DNA of 64,000 nt from Streptomyces galbus (GTDB lineage Bacteria; Actinomycetota; Actinomycetes; Streptomycetales; Streptomycetaceae). The notes under the pieces were generated by a model. It was not told the origin of the DNA and ran no database searches. It was given only the letters and a program-made list of their open reading frames with translations. Positions within the stretch are counted from its first letter, which is position 1, and each line of letters opens with the position of its first letter. The DNA lies in contig NZ_SZPR01000034.1 of assembly GCF_005280195.1 (NCBI RefSeq), positions 1 through 64,000 of the forward strand, given 5' to 3'. Shown one piece after another: positions 1-8,038 of the stretch. The position numbers and the translations under genes are program-made.

Positions 1-17
1 CTCTCCGAACAGCACAC

Positions 18-198
18 CTAGGTCGTGTCCGCAAAGTCGCGTCGTCCGCCCGGAGGGCGGGCCCTGCGGCGTCCGGTGCGTGCTCTCGGCGTGCCGGGCG
101 GACGCCCGCGTACTGGCCGTACTCGGGTGTTCGCCCGGTGCGGCGAGAGTGCGTGCCGGGCGTCGTAGGGCAGGCGGGACTTTGCGGACACGGCCTAG
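18..198. repeat. MITE-like foldback element with CTAG ends
   Basis: The two ends are near-perfect inverted copies: after CTAG, 22-38 reads GTCGTGTCCGCAAAGTC and the reverse complement of the right end (ending at 194) reads GCCGTGTCCGCAAAGTC. Both ends carry CTAG (18-21 and 195-198), which fits a YTAR target duplication of the IS5 type. The interior also pairs with itself at roughly 70% identity up to a centre near the GTACTGGCCGTAC segment, so the whole element can fold into one long hairpin. No transposase is encoded. The right CTAG supplies the TAG stop of the adjacent MerR gene. The pairing is seen directly; the IS5 affiliation is inference. Confidence 0.7.
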
Positions 199-572
199 GG
201 ATGCGTGTCCGTGATCGCGATGACCTGGTCGAGGCGGTCCCGGGCGGCCTCCAGGTCGTCGATCCTGGCCTGGAGGCGCTCGCGCTCGACGCGCAGCATG
301 GCTCGTTGGCCGGCGTCGGTGTGCCCGGAGTCCCAGCACGGGAGGAGTTCGGTGATCCTCCGGCTGGTCAGGCCGGCGGCGAACATCTGCTGGAAGAAGC
401 GGACCATGGCGATGGCGTCCGGCCGGTACAGGCGCTGGCCGGACGGGCTGCGCTCCGCGGTGAGCAGCCCCTGCTGCTCGTAGTAGCGCACGGCGCGCAC
501 CGAGACGCCGGCGGCCCGTGCCACCTCGCCGATGCGCATCAACCGCTCGGTCGCATCCCCTGTGACAGACAT
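195..572 (-). CDS. MerR-family transcriptional regulator
   Basis: A 125-residue MerR regulator. The N-terminus carries the winged-helix signature (RIGEVARAAGVSVRAVRYYEQQGLL, quoted in part: RIGEVARAAGVSVRAVRYY), followed by the second helical segment and a C-terminal coiled coil (ERERLQARIDDLEAARDRLD) for dimerisation. There is no long effector domain or Cys cluster, so the inducer is unknown. The start at 572 is chosen because GAGAGGGG lies six bases upstream; an in-frame ATG at 602 would add ten residues. It is divergent from an SDR gene with a dyad between them, the usual arrangement for a MerR protein that controls its neighbour. Its stop codon lies inside the CTAG end of the foldback element. 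Confidence 0.9.
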   Translation of the reverse strand: MSVTGDATERLMRIGEVARAAGVSVRAVRYYEQQGLLTAERSPSGQRLYRPDAIAMVRFFQQMFAAGLTSRRITELLPCWDSGHTDAGQRAMLRVERERLQARIDDLEAARDRLDQVIAITDTHP

Positions 573-614
573 GGTGGCCCCTCTCGCCCCGGCTCCCACC
601 ATCGGCGCTTGCCT

Positions 615-630
615 CTGACGCCGACGTCAG
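615..630. promoter_or_regulatory. Inverted repeat between divergent merR and SDR genes
   Basis: CTGACG-CCGA-CGTCAG is a perfect 6-bp inverted repeat with a 4-bp spacer, placed where MerR proteins bind in divergent promoters. A possible -10 hexamer TAGCGT follows at 635-640, only eight bases before the SDR ATG, which suggests a leaderless SDR transcript. Operator function is inferred from position. Confidence 0.6.
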
Positions 631-647
631 GTTTTAGCGTACCGGGC

Positions 648-1376
648 ATGGACATCAACCACTCCGTCGCCCTTGTCACCGGTGCCAACCGCGGCCTCGG
701 CCGCGCTTTCGCCCAGCGCCTGCTCGAACGGGGCGCCCGCAAGGTCTACGCCACGGCCCGCCGGCCGGAGGCCGTGGACCTGCCCGGGGTCGAGGTGCTG
801 CCCCTCGACATCACCGATCCCGCATCCGTGCGGGCCGCCGCCGACGCCGCCCCGGACGTCTCGCTGCTCGTCAACAACGCGGGGGTCAGCACGGGGACCG
901 ATCTCGTGACCGGCCCGCTGGAGGCGGTGCGGCACGAGCTGGAGACCAACATGTTCGGCCACCTGGAGGTGATCCGGGCGTTCGCGCCGGTGCTCGCCGG
1001 GAACGGCGGGGGCGCGATCGTCAACGTCCTGTCCGCCATGTCGTGGTTCGGGGGCAAGGGCGCCGGGGCCTACCACCTGTCCAAGGCCGCCGCCTGGGCC
1101 ATGACCAACGGCGTCCGCCTGGAGCTCGCCGAGCAGGGCACGCTCGTCACGGCGGTCCACCTCGGCCTGGCCGACACCGACATGGCCGCGGGCTGGCCCG
1201 TGGCCAAGATCGCTCCCTCGGACCTGGCCGACGCGGCGCTCGACGGTGTGGAGGCCGGCGCCGCGGAGGTCCTGGCCGACCAGTGGAGCCGTGACGTCAA
1301 GTCCCGCCTGCCCCTGGCGCCGGAGGACTTCGCCGCGGCGATGGACCGCGCGCTGGCCGCGCTGCTGGCGGCCTGA
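648..1376 (+). CDS. SDR family NAD(P)-dependent oxidoreductase
   Basis: A 242-residue classical short-chain dehydrogenase. The TGANRGLG nucleotide-binding motif starts at residue 11, NNAG is near 76, and the catalytic YxxxK is Y142-K146 (YHLSK). The substrate cannot be read from sequence. The ATG at 648 is chosen because the fold begins immediately after it; the open frame continues upstream, but that stretch is antisense to the MerR gene. It is divergent from the MerR regulator and probably controlled by it, perhaps as part of a response to a small electrophile or drug. Confidence 0.9.
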   Translation: MDINHSVALVTGANRGLGRAFAQRLLERGARKVYATARRPEAVDLPGVEVLPLDITDPASVRAAADAAPDVSLLVNNAGVSTGTDLVTGPLEAVRHELETNMFGHLEVIRAFAPVLAGNGGGAIVNVLSAMSWFGGKGAGAYHLSKAAAWAMTNGVRLELAEQGTLVTAVHLGLADTDMAAGWPVAKIAPSDLADAALDGVEAGAAEVLADQWSRDVKSRLPLAPEDFAAAMDRALAALLAA

Positions 1377-1398
1377 GGCCTCTCTCCCCGGCCCCTGG

Positions 1399-1815
1399 TC
1401 ACCAGGGAAGGGGTCCGGACCGGCCGACGAACTGCCCCGTCGGTCCGTCCGGACCGGTCGTGGCGAGGGCCACGATCGGGTCCGCGCCGTCGGTGACGCC
1501 GTGTCCGAGGCCGCCGGTGGAGTCGGTCGCGGTCTGCCCGGGGTCGGCCGCGTTGACCTCCACGTCCTTCAGTTCCCCGGCGTACTGCGACTCGACCCGC
1601 TCCGGGTCGTGGGTCATGCCGAACGAGCCCATCCCGCTGGACACGTTGACGATGACGGGGTGCGGCGACCTGCGCAGCAGCGGCAGGAAGGCGCGGGTGA
1701 CCCGCACGATCCCCACGACGTTCACGTCCAGCACGGGCGCTCATGTCGGCCGCGGTGTACTCCTCGACGGGACCGGTCCTGCCCAGCACGCCGGCATATA
1801 GGACCGCATCCGTCC
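1399..1815 (-). pseudogene. Degenerate SDR oxidoreductase remnant
   Basis: Read on the minus strand, 1812 to about 1738 encodes AGVLGRTGPVEEYTAADMSA, an SDR NNAG-region homologue. A one-base shift in the C run at 1735-1737 is then needed to continue into LDVNVVGIVRVTRAFLPLLR and VIVNVSSGMGSFGMT. After ...DPERVES the frame jumps directly to QYAGELKDVEVNAADPG, so the expected YxxxK catalytic segment (about 30 residues) is missing. The usual C-terminus (GPDGPTG...GPLPW) is intact. The N-terminal Rossmann motif is absent: a stop (TAG) and unrelated sequence lie upstream. Frameshift, internal deletion and lost N-terminus make this a clear pseudogene. It is a different SDR subtype from the intact gene next to it. 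Confidence 0.8.
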
Positions 1816-1873
1816 TACAGCGCTCCTAGGCTGCGACGCGCACCCTCCCGTACAGCGAGCCAAGGAGCACCCC

Positions 1874-2275
1874 ATGCAGTTCACCTCCATCCGCGTCATC
1901 ACCGGTGACGTGGCCCGCCTCGTCGGCTTCTACGAGCGCGCCACCGGAGTGCGGGCCGCGTGGGCCACCGAGGACTTCGCCGAACTGAGGACCGAGGGGG
2001 CCACCCTGGCGATCGCCGGCACCCGCACCGTGCCCCTGTTCGCTCCGGGCGCCGCCCGTCCGGCGGACAACCACAGCGTGATCACGGAGTTCCTCGTGGA
2101 CGACGTGGACCGTGTCCATCGGGACCTGGCCGGTTTCGTGACCGACTTCGTCAGCGGACCCACCACCATGCCCTGGGGCAACCGTTCGCTCCTGGTCCGC
2201 GACCCCGACGGCAACCTCGTCAACTTCTTCACGCCGGTCACCCCGGCAGCCGTCGCGAAGTTCGCTCGCCCCTGA
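1874..2275 (+). CDS. VOC-family (glyoxalase/bleomycin-resistance-like) protein
   Basis: A 133-residue single-module vicinal-oxygen-chelate protein. It has the typical opening (TSIRVITGDVARLVGFYERATG), a central beta strand with a conserved E (VITEFLVDDVDRVHRDL), and the closing signature RDPDGNLVNFFTP. VOC proteins act as dimers in glyoxalase, dioxygenase or drug-binding roles; this one cannot be assigned further. AAGGAG lies about nine bases before the ATG. It follows the SDR pseudogene on the opposite strand and appears to be a single-gene unit. Confidence 0.88.
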   Translation: MQFTSIRVITGDVARLVGFYERATGVRAAWATEDFAELRTEGATLAIAGTRTVPLFAPGAARPADNHSVITEFLVDDVDRVHRDLAGFVTDFVSGPTTMPWGNRSLLVRDPDGNLVNFFTPVTPAAVAKFARP

Positions 2276-2342
2276 CGGTGCGAGTCCGCCCGGAGCGGTC
2301 CCGCCAGGCATGAAATGCCCGGGCGGAAGCACCCGGAGGGGC

Positions 2343-3332
2343 ATGGAGTGCGCGATCTATCAGGAGCAGACGGATGAGTGGGAACAGGTCGACTGCCGGC
2401 AGGCGGACGGCGGGTGCAAGGCCACCCTGGCCCGGCTGGCGGACCTGAGGCCCGGCGAGTTCGCCTGGATCCGCATGGACGAACCCGGCGAGGAGGAGCT
2501 GCAGCAGCTCGGTGAGCACCTGGGGCTGCACCAGCTCGCCGTGGAGGACGCGGTCCACGCCCACCAGCGGCCGAAGCAGGAGCGCTACGGCGACGTGCTG
2601 GCGGTGGCGGTCAAGACCCTCTGGTTCGTCGAGCGGACCGCGGACGTGGAGACGGGCGAGGTGATGATCTTCCTCGGCCCGTCCTTCGCCCTCACCGTCC
2701 GGCACGGCGCGGCCGACCCCGCCGCCGAGGCCACGCGACGGCTCGCCGAACAGCCCGACCTCGCGCGGCTCGGCCCGGTGAGCGTGCTGCACGCGGTGAC
2801 CGACGTCGTCGTCGACGCCTACACGCAGGCCGCCGCCCAAGTGCGCACGGACCTCACGCAGTTGGAGCGGTGCGTGTTCTCCCCCGCCCGCGAGGACCTC
2901 ACCGAGCAGATCTACTCCCTCAAGCGGGAGGTGGTGGAGTTCCGCGACGCCATCCAGCCGCTGGTGCCGGTCCTGCAGCCCTTCGCGACGGCGCGGGACG
3001 ACTGGCCGCACGAGGTCGTGCCGTACTTCCGGGACGTCGCGGACCACCTCACCCGCGCCGACGCCGAGGTCCGCGCCATGGACGACCTGCTCTCCTCCGT
3101 CCTCGACGCCCACCTGGCGAAGGTGAGCACCTGGCAGAACGACGACATGCGGCGCATCAGCGCCTGGGCGGCGATCTTCGCCGTGCCCACCATGGTCGCC
3201 GGCATCTACGGCATGAACTTCGCCCACATGCCCGAACTCGACTGGCGCTACGGCTATCCCTGCGCGCTCGCCGTGATGGCGTTCGGCGCGGGCTTCCTGT
3301 ACCGGGCCTTCCGCCGCAACGGTTGGCTGTGA
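2343..3332 (+). CDS. CorA-like divalent-cation transporter
   Basis: A 329-residue CorA/MIT-family protein. A cytosolic domain rich in acidic residues is followed by a long helix (roughly residues 170-275) and two C-terminal transmembrane helices. The family signature G-M-N is present at 290-292 in IYGMNFAHMPELDW. CorA pentamers carry Mg2+ or Co2+, and some actinobacterial relatives carry Zn2+. The start at 2343 is preferred because GGAGGG lies at 2335-2340; an upstream ATG at 2310 lacks this site. The C-terminus RNGWL after the last helix is typical for the family. Confidence 0.92.
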   Translation: MECAIYQEQTDEWEQVDCRQADGGCKATLARLADLRPGEFAWIRMDEPGEEELQQLGEHLGLHQLAVEDAVHAHQRPKQERYGDVLAVAVKTLWFVERTADVETGEVMIFLGPSFALTVRHGAADPAAEATRRLAEQPDLARLGPVSVLHAVTDVVVDAYTQAAAQVRTDLTQLERCVFSPAREDLTEQIYSLKREVVEFRDAIQPLVPVLQPFATARDDWPHEVVPYFRDVADHLTRADAEVRAMDDLLSSVLDAHLAKVSTWQNDDMRRISAWAAIFAVPTMVAGIYGMNFAHMPELDWRYGYPCALAVMAFGAGFLYRAFRRNGWL

Positions 3333-3438
3333 GCAAGGGAGGGGTAGGACACGCGCACGCGGGCCGCCGGAGGCCGGACGGGGCGCGGCGCGGGAAACCG
3401 GGTCGACGGTGATCGCCGCGGTGCCCGATCATGTGATC

Positions 3439-3945
3439 ATGCCCTTGACAGAGACACTCGCCCGGGTCGACGCGGACCTCGCCGTCGGCCGGGTCCCCGT
3501 CGCGCGCCAGCGTCTGCGCGGACTGGTGTCGTCCTTCCCCGACGACCTGACGGTGCGCCGGCGCCTGGGTGAGGTGTACCGCCTCTACGGCGACCCCGCG
3601 GAGGCGGGCCGCTGGATGTACCTCGAGGAGGACCGGGACGCGGCGGAGACGTCCGCCTTCGAGGCGAGGTACCGTACGGCGCCGCAGCGCATGCGGGCGC
3701 TGGCCTGGCAGGGTCCGGAGTCGCGCGCCGCCACGGCCTTCGCCAGGGAGCGCCTCGCGGCGGTCCGGGCGGAGTGTTCCGACGCCATGGGACGCCCCGT
3801 CGACTGGGACTCGGTGCCCTCGGCCGAGCGAGCGGACGGCAGGAACAGCGCCGTCGCCGACTCCCTGGCCGGGGCGGGGTGCCTGCTGGCGGTGCTGGCG
3901 TTCCTCGCGATCTGGGTCAACGGACTGGTTGCGCTCTTCGACTGA
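3439..3945 (+). CDS. DUF6584-family protein
   Basis: A protein of about 168 residues resembling the DUF6584 family of streptomycetes: an N-terminal helical, TPR-like part (ARVDADLAVGRVPVARQRLRG, LRRLGEVYRLYGDPAEAGRWMYL), a middle part with RMRALAW, and one C-terminal hydrophobic segment (GCLLAVLAFLAIWVNGLVAL) that probably anchors it in the membrane. No catalytic motif is visible and the function is unknown. The start is uncertain: ATG 3439 fits family length, but no good Shine-Dalgarno sequence is seen; GTG 3409 is possible. Confidence 0.75.
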   Translation: MPLTETLARVDADLAVGRVPVARQRLRGLVSSFPDDLTVRRRLGEVYRLYGDPAEAGRWMYLEEDRDAAETSAFEARYRTAPQRMRALAWQGPESRAATAFARERLAAVRAECSDAMGRPVDWDSVPSAERADGRNSAVADSLAGAGCLLAVLAFLAIWVNGLVALFD

Positions 3946-3998
3946 CCCGCCGCGGATGGAGGGGTGACGCGGAAGGCCCGCTGGGTAGCATCCCGCGC

Positions 3999-4436
3999 AT
4001 GGCCATCAGACTCGAGAACGTCGGCATCGCCGTGCGGGACCTCGAAGCCGCGATCTCCTTCTTCACCGACCTCGGCCTCACGGTCGTCGGCCGGGACACG
4101 GTCAGCGGTGAGTGGACCGACACCGCCGTCGGCCTGGACGGCAACCACGCCAGGATCGCGATGCTCCGGACGCCGGACGGCCACGGCTGCCTGGAGCTCT
4201 TCGAGTACCTCCATCCCGAGGCGATCGAGACGAAGCCCACGCGCCCGAACGAGATCGGCATGCACCGCGTCGCCTTCTCGGTCGACGACATCGACGAGGC
4301 GCTCGCGACGGCCGCGAGGCACGGCTGCCGTCCGCTGCGCGGTGTGGCGACGTACGGGGACGTCTACAAGCTGACGTACCTCCGCGGTCCCAGCGGCATC
4401 CTGGTCATGCTCGCCGAGGAGCTGAAAAAGGGCTGA
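3999..4436 (+). CDS. VOC-family protein, methylmalonyl-CoA-epimerase-like
   Basis: A 145-residue VOC protein (RLENVGIAVRDLEAAISFFTDLG at the start; LELFEYL, MHRVAFSVDDIDEALATAARHG in the centre; GPSGILVMLAEEL at the end). The paired beta-alpha-beta-beta-beta modules and H/E ligand candidates fit glyoxalase I or epimerase-like enzymes; the substrate is unknown. The start is fixed by a likely -10 element TAGCAT at 3985-3990 only eight bases upstream of the ATG and the absence of a ribosome-binding site, so the transcript is probably leaderless. The longer upstream frame overlaps the preceding gene. Confidence 0.85.
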   Translation: MAIRLENVGIAVRDLEAAISFFTDLGLTVVGRDTVSGEWTDTAVGLDGNHARIAMLRTPDGHGCLELFEYLHPEAIETKPTRPNEIGMHRVAFSVDDIDEALATAARHGCRPLRGVATYGDVYKLTYLRGPSGILVMLAEELKKG

Positions 4437-4454
4437 CCGCCGGCCCGTACGCGG

Positions 4455-4736
4455 TCAAGCGGTGGGAGCCACCGGCCTGGTCCCGGCCGGGGAGTCGAGC
4501 TCCAGCGGGTGGAGCTGGCTCCAGTACAGGCGCAGGACCTCCTCCGGCGTCTGCGGGGACGGTCCCGTCCGGTCGCGGAAGGCCAGGTGCAGCTCTTCGA
4601 CGCGGTCCCCCACCGTCTCGGCGGTACGCGACGCGGACCCCGCGCCACGGTTGGCCCACCAGCGTGCGGCGCAGGCCGCCCCGGCGGCTGCCGCAGCGGT
4701 GATGGCCAGTACCTCGCGCGACGAGATGACCTGCAT
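4455..4736 (-). CDS. Small protein with N-terminal membrane segment
   Basis: A 93-residue open frame with Streptomyces-like codon use. An N-terminal hydrophobic stretch (VLAITAAAAAGAACAARWW) could be a membrane anchor or signal, and a soluble C-terminus contains PEEVLRLYWSQLHPLEL. I do not recognise the family. It ends 18 bases from the convergent VOC gene. Confidence 0.5.
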   Translation of the reverse strand: MQVISSREVLAITAAAAAGAACAARWWANRGAGSASRTAETVGDRVEELHLAFRDRTGPSPQTPEEVLRLYWSQLHPLELDSPAGTRPVAPTA

Positions 4737-4889
4737 GACACTCCCCGACTCTCCAGACCAGGCATGCGCTTGCCTTATGGGGTGTCCCGAGCGCGGCCGT
4801 TCATGCCCCGTTCCGCGAGCGGGCTCGCGTCAAGTGCCGCCGCCCGGACGGGGCGTGGCCGGGGCACGGGCAGGATCGGGGGTCCGGAG

Positions 4890-4918
4890 CCGAGGCCGCT
4901 CCCCCCGCGGCCTCTCGG
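4890..4918 (-). terminator. Hairpin downstream of the DUF4328 gene
   Basis: GAGGCCGC (4892-4899) pairs with GCGGCCTC (4907-4914) around a seven-base loop just after the leftward stop at 4938. There is no U-tract, which is common in this genus. Confidence 0.5.
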
Positions 4919-4937
4919 AGTTCAGGAGCTCAGGGGT

Positions 4938-5549
4938 TCAGGGGCTGACACCTGGCTCGAGGCGTGCGGCGGGCAGGGTGTCGCTGAGTGCGACGGCCTG
5001 GAGCGTCGTGACGCGCTCGATGACCAGGCCGAGCAGCACGGCCGCGGTGATCATCAGCGCCTCCGCCGACACGAGCAGAAGCATCGAGCCCGGGTCGGCC
5101 CGGTTCGCCACCGCGAGCACCAGCGCGTGCGCGACCCAGGCGGCCCACCACAGGTTCACCAGCATCGTGTCCCGCGTCTCCCGCCAGGCCAGGGAGCTCG
5201 CCCGCCCGATGTCCAGGACGAACCGGCGCGGAACGAAGAAGTTGACCACCGGGACGAACCACGCCCCCACCGTCCAGGCCGCACCCGGCAACGGGGCCCG
5301 CGGGGACAACTCCTGGGCGTTGCGCCGGGACCGGGCGAGCCACACGAGGAACAGCACGACCGCGAGGGTCATCAGGTAGACGAAGGCCATGGAGACGAGA
5401 CCCGACCGGTGCCGGGACGCCTCGGTGGCATGCAGGTAGTGGTCGCGGACCGCCGCGGCACGGAACACGTCCGCCACCGCGGCCACCGCTGTCGCCGCCT
5501 GTGCGCAACGGGCGAGCATCCATGGGGCGTTCCGGGCGGTACTCGTCAT
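4938..5549 (-). CDS. DUF4328 integral membrane protein
   Basis: A protein of about 203 residues with at least four hydrophobic helices and the family landmarks WLARSRRNAQ and P..P...AWTVGAWFVPVVNFFVPRRFV, typical of DUF4328. The function is unknown. The start at 5549 has a weak GAGG element; a GTG at 5594 would give 218 residues. It stands alone on the minus strand with a hairpin behind it. Confidence 0.8.
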   Translation of the reverse strand: MTSTARNAPWMLARCAQAATAVAAVADVFRAAAVRDHYLHATEASRHRSGLVSMAFVYLMTLAVVLFLVWLARSRRNAQELSPRAPLPGAAWTVGAWFVPVVNFFVPRRFVLDIGRASSLAWRETRDTMLVNLWWAAWVAHALVLAVANRADPGSMLLLVSAEALMITAAVLLGLVIERVTTLQAVALSDTLPAARLEPGVSP

Positions 5550-5690
5550 CGGCCTCGGCCCTGTCCGGGAGGTCTGCGCGGCCGCGGCGGACACCGAGGC
5601 GGGATGATCATAGGGGGTGCAGGCCGTGCACCGCTGCGGGGGCGACGGCTCGGTCGTCGCCTCCCGCCTCGTGCGGGCCTCCCGGCCGGG

Positions 5691-6233
5691 TCAGACCCGG
5701 TCCAGGGGGCGGTGCGGGCCTTCCGGGAGGCGGACGTCGATCGGGTCGCCCGGGCGCACCACACCGCCCTCCTTCACCACGCTCATGATCCCGGCCTTGC
5801 GCACGATGTTGCCCTGCTCGTCGCGGCCGACGACCTGCTTCAGGAGCCCGTCCTGGAAACGGTCGATCTGCAGGCAGGGGTTGCGCAGGCCGGTGACCTC
5901 CAGGACCGCGGAGTCGCCGATGTGCAGGAGGGTGCCCACCGGCAGGCCGAGCAGGTCGAGGCCGCGCGTGGTGATGTTCTCGCCCAGCTCGCCCGGCGCC
6001 ACCTGGAAGCCGTCCTCGCCGACCTCGGCGAACAGCTCCTCGTGGATGAGATGCACCTGGCGCAGGTTCGGCTGGGTGGGGTCCTGCGCCATGCGGGAGC
6101 GGTGCTTGACCGTCACCCCCGCGTGGACGTCCCCCTCCACACCGAGCCCGGCCAGCACCGTGATGCTGTCCCGGTTCGGCTTGGTGAACGCGTACTCGCC
6201 GTTGCTGCTGACTGCGGTGACTACTCCGGTCAT
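5691..6233 (-). CDS. MOSC-domain sulfurase-like protein
   Basis: A 180-residue protein made almost entirely of a MOSC domain, related to the YiiM group and the C-terminal domain of molybdenum-cofactor sulfurases. GVEGDVHAG, HLIHEELFAEV, GELGENI and the Cys motif GLRNPCLQID are all present; in this superfamily the Cys is proposed to carry a persulfide or help bind the cofactor. Some members handle N-hydroxylated or reactive-nitrogen substrates. The ATG at 6233 is chosen because GAGGGGG precedes it; the frame extends to 6269. Confidence 0.88.
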   Translation of the reverse strand: MTGVVTAVSSNGEYAFTKPNRDSITVLAGLGVEGDVHAGVTVKHRSRMAQDPTQPNLRQVHLIHEELFAEVGEDGFQVAPGELGENITTRGLDLLGLPVGTLLHIGDSAVLEVTGLRNPCLQIDRFQDGLLKQVVGRDEQGNIVRKAGIMSVVKEGGVVRPGDPIDVRLPEGPHRPLDRV

Positions 6234-6344
6234 GACCGAGACCCCCTCGTCCTGCGCGTGATCGGCCATGAGCCTAGTCCGGGCGCTGCCCGCCCCGCGC
6301 CCGGACCGTTCCCTGCAGCGCGTTCCGGTCGGGTGGCCCGCCCC

Positions 6345-7385
6345 TCAGGCCCCCGAGAAACCGGTCAGCGTGATCTTGCCGATGGCCTTGCCCGACTCCA
6401 GGACGCGGTGCGCCTCGCGCAGGTGCGCGGCGTCGACCGTGCCGAGGTCGGTGGTCGCCGTCGTGGTGAGGATGCCGGCGTCCACCAGCCGGGACACCTG
6501 GTTCAGGATGCGGCCCTGTTGCGCCTGGTCGGCCGTCCGGTGCAGCGAGCGCGTGAACATGAACTCCCAGTGGAAGGCGATGCTCTTGGACTTCAGCAGC
6601 CCGATCTCGACCGGGCCGAAGTCGTCGATGGCGACGATCCGGCCGAACGGCTCGAGGACGTCGACGTAGGCGGCCAGGTTGCGGTCCGTGCCGGCCGTGC
6701 TGAAGACGAAGTCGACGCCGTGCGGGGCAACTTCGGCCACCTGGGGCGGGAGCGGCCGGTGGTGGTCGACGATGTGCGAGGCGCCCATGCGGCGGGCGAA
6801 CTCGGTGGTCTCCGGGCGCGAGGCCGTACCGATCACGGTGAGGCTGGTCAGCGCGCGGGCGAGCTGGGACACCATCGCGCCGACACCACCGGCGGCGGCC
6901 GTGACCAACAGCGTCCCGGTCTGCCGCAGGGCGCCGTCGTGCAGCCCGAGGTGCTCGAACAGGCCCTCCCAGGCGGTGAGCGACGTCAGCGGCAGGGCGG
7001 CCGCCTCGGAGAACGACAGCGTGGCCGGCTTGCGGCCGACGAGGCGCTCGTCCACGGCGTGATAGCGGGAGTTGCTGCCCGGCCGGTCGAGGGCCCCGGC
7101 GTAGAAGACATCGTCGCCCACGCGGAACGACGTCACCTCCTCGCCGACGGCGACGACCGTGCCGGCGGCGTCCCAGCCGAGGACCTTGGGTTCGCCGTGC
7201 GGGTCGTTGTTCTGGCGCACCTTGTGGTCGACCGGGTTGACCGCGACGGCCTCGACCCGCACGAGCAGGTCACGCGGTCCCGGCTGCGGCACCGGCAGGG
7301 TCACGTCGAGCAGGCTCTCCGCGTCGTCCACGGGCAGGCTCTTGCGGTAGGCCACGGCGGGCATGGTCTGCGGGATCGGGCTCAT
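6345..7385 (-). CDS. Zinc-binding alcohol dehydrogenase family protein (quinone-oxidoreductase-like)
   Basis: A 346-residue MDR-superfamily oxidoreductase. It has a GroES-like N-terminal half (RDLLVRVEAVAVNPVDHKVR, VLGWDAAGTVVAVGEEV) and an NAD(P)H Rossmann half with AAGGVGAMVSQLARAL. The structural and catalytic zinc Cys clusters are absent, so it is a zinc-independent zeta-crystallin/QOR-like enzyme despite the family name; the reaction is NAD(P)H-dependent reduction of an enone, quinone or carbonyl. The ATG at 7385 is chosen because of GAGGAG upstream. It is divergent from an HxlR regulator with a shared operator, the classic electrophile-sensing arrangement. Confidence 0.9.
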   Translation of the reverse strand: MSPIPQTMPAVAYRKSLPVDDAESLLDVTLPVPQPGPRDLLVRVEAVAVNPVDHKVRQNNDPHGEPKVLGWDAAGTVVAVGEEVTSFRVGDDVFYAGALDRPGSNSRYHAVDERLVGRKPATLSFSEAAALPLTSLTAWEGLFEHLGLHDGALRQTGTLLVTAAAGGVGAMVSQLARALTSLTVIGTASRPETTEFARRMGASHIVDHHRPLPPQVAEVAPHGVDFVFSTAGTDRNLAAYVDVLEPFGRIVAIDDFGPVEIGLLKSKSIAFHWEFMFTRSLHRTADQAQQGRILNQVSRLVDAGILTTTATTDLGTVDAAHLREAHRVLESGKAIGKITLTGFSGA

Positions 7386-7496
7386 CTCTGCGCATCTCCT
7401 CGTCGTCACACTCCGGCGGCCGGTGCGCCCACGGCGTCCGTCCGACCGCTCGGTGAGCACCGTAGGTCCCGGGCGGTGGTAACCCGCAAGGGCACC

Positions 7497-7515
7497 TACT
7501 TCCCCAAGGGAAGTA
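7497..7515. promoter_or_regulatory. HxlR-type operator
   Basis: TACTTCCC-CAA-GGGAAGTA is a perfect 8-bp inverted repeat. Its outer TACT...AGTA halves match the TACT-N-AGTA layout known for YodB/HxlR-type repressors. It lies 37 bases upstream of the hxlR-like ATG and between the two divergent genes, so it can control both. Confidence 0.75.
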
Positions 7516-7552
7516 TGCTGGTCGGAGCCGCGAAGGAGAGGGGAAACAGCTC

Positions 7553-7918
7553 ATGGGGACGCCCTGCACGAACGAGCGGCACGACCATCACGACGTGTAC
7601 GCCGCCCAGTGCCCCTGCCGCGACGTGCTCGACCTGCTGGCCAACAAGTGGTCGGCGCTCGCCATCGGCGCGATGGAGGAGGGCCCCCAGCGGTTCGGTG
7701 CGCTGCAGCGGCGGCTGGAGGGCGTCAGCCCCAAGGTCCTCACCGCCACGCTGCGCCGGCTCGAGGACAAGGGATTCGTGGAGCGGACCGTCTACCCGGC
7801 GGTCCCCCTGCACGTCGAGTACGCGCTCACCGCACTCGGCCGCAGCGTGGCCGACCCGCTGGCCCGGCTGCGGACCTGGGTCGAGGACCACATGGACGAC
7901 ATCGACGCGACGGGCTGA
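7553..7918 (+). CDS. HxlR-family transcriptional regulator
   Basis: A 121-residue winged-helix HxlR protein. The conserved CPCRDVLDLLANKWSALAI opening has a Cys at residue 20 or so, in the place used for redox or electrophile sensing in YodB/QorR-type members. SPKVLTATLRRLEDKGFVERTVYP is the recognition region. AAGGAGAGGGG precedes the ATG. It is divergent from the QOR-like gene and probably represses it until quinones or other electrophiles modify the Cys; this last point is inference from family. Confidence 0.92.
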   Translation: MGTPCTNERHDHHDVYAAQCPCRDVLDLLANKWSALAIGAMEEGPQRFGALQRRLEGVSPKVLTATLRRLEDKGFVERTVYPAVPLHVEYALTALGRSVADPLARLRTWVEDHMDDIDATG

Positions 7919-8038
7919 CGGCCCTTCCCGGTGCCGCGAAGGGCGCCGTGGGCAGGGGGCCCGGAAATGCGGTGGCGGGCCGTGGTGGCCGCTGCTACCT
8001 TTCCGGAGGCCGTGCGAGAGAACGAGGAGGTGGTACCC

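Noticed and set aside
615..640. A confident -35/-10 pair for the MerR-SDR promoter.
   Set aside because: The -10-like TAGCGT has no good -35 at standard or 19-base spacing; only the dyad is reported.
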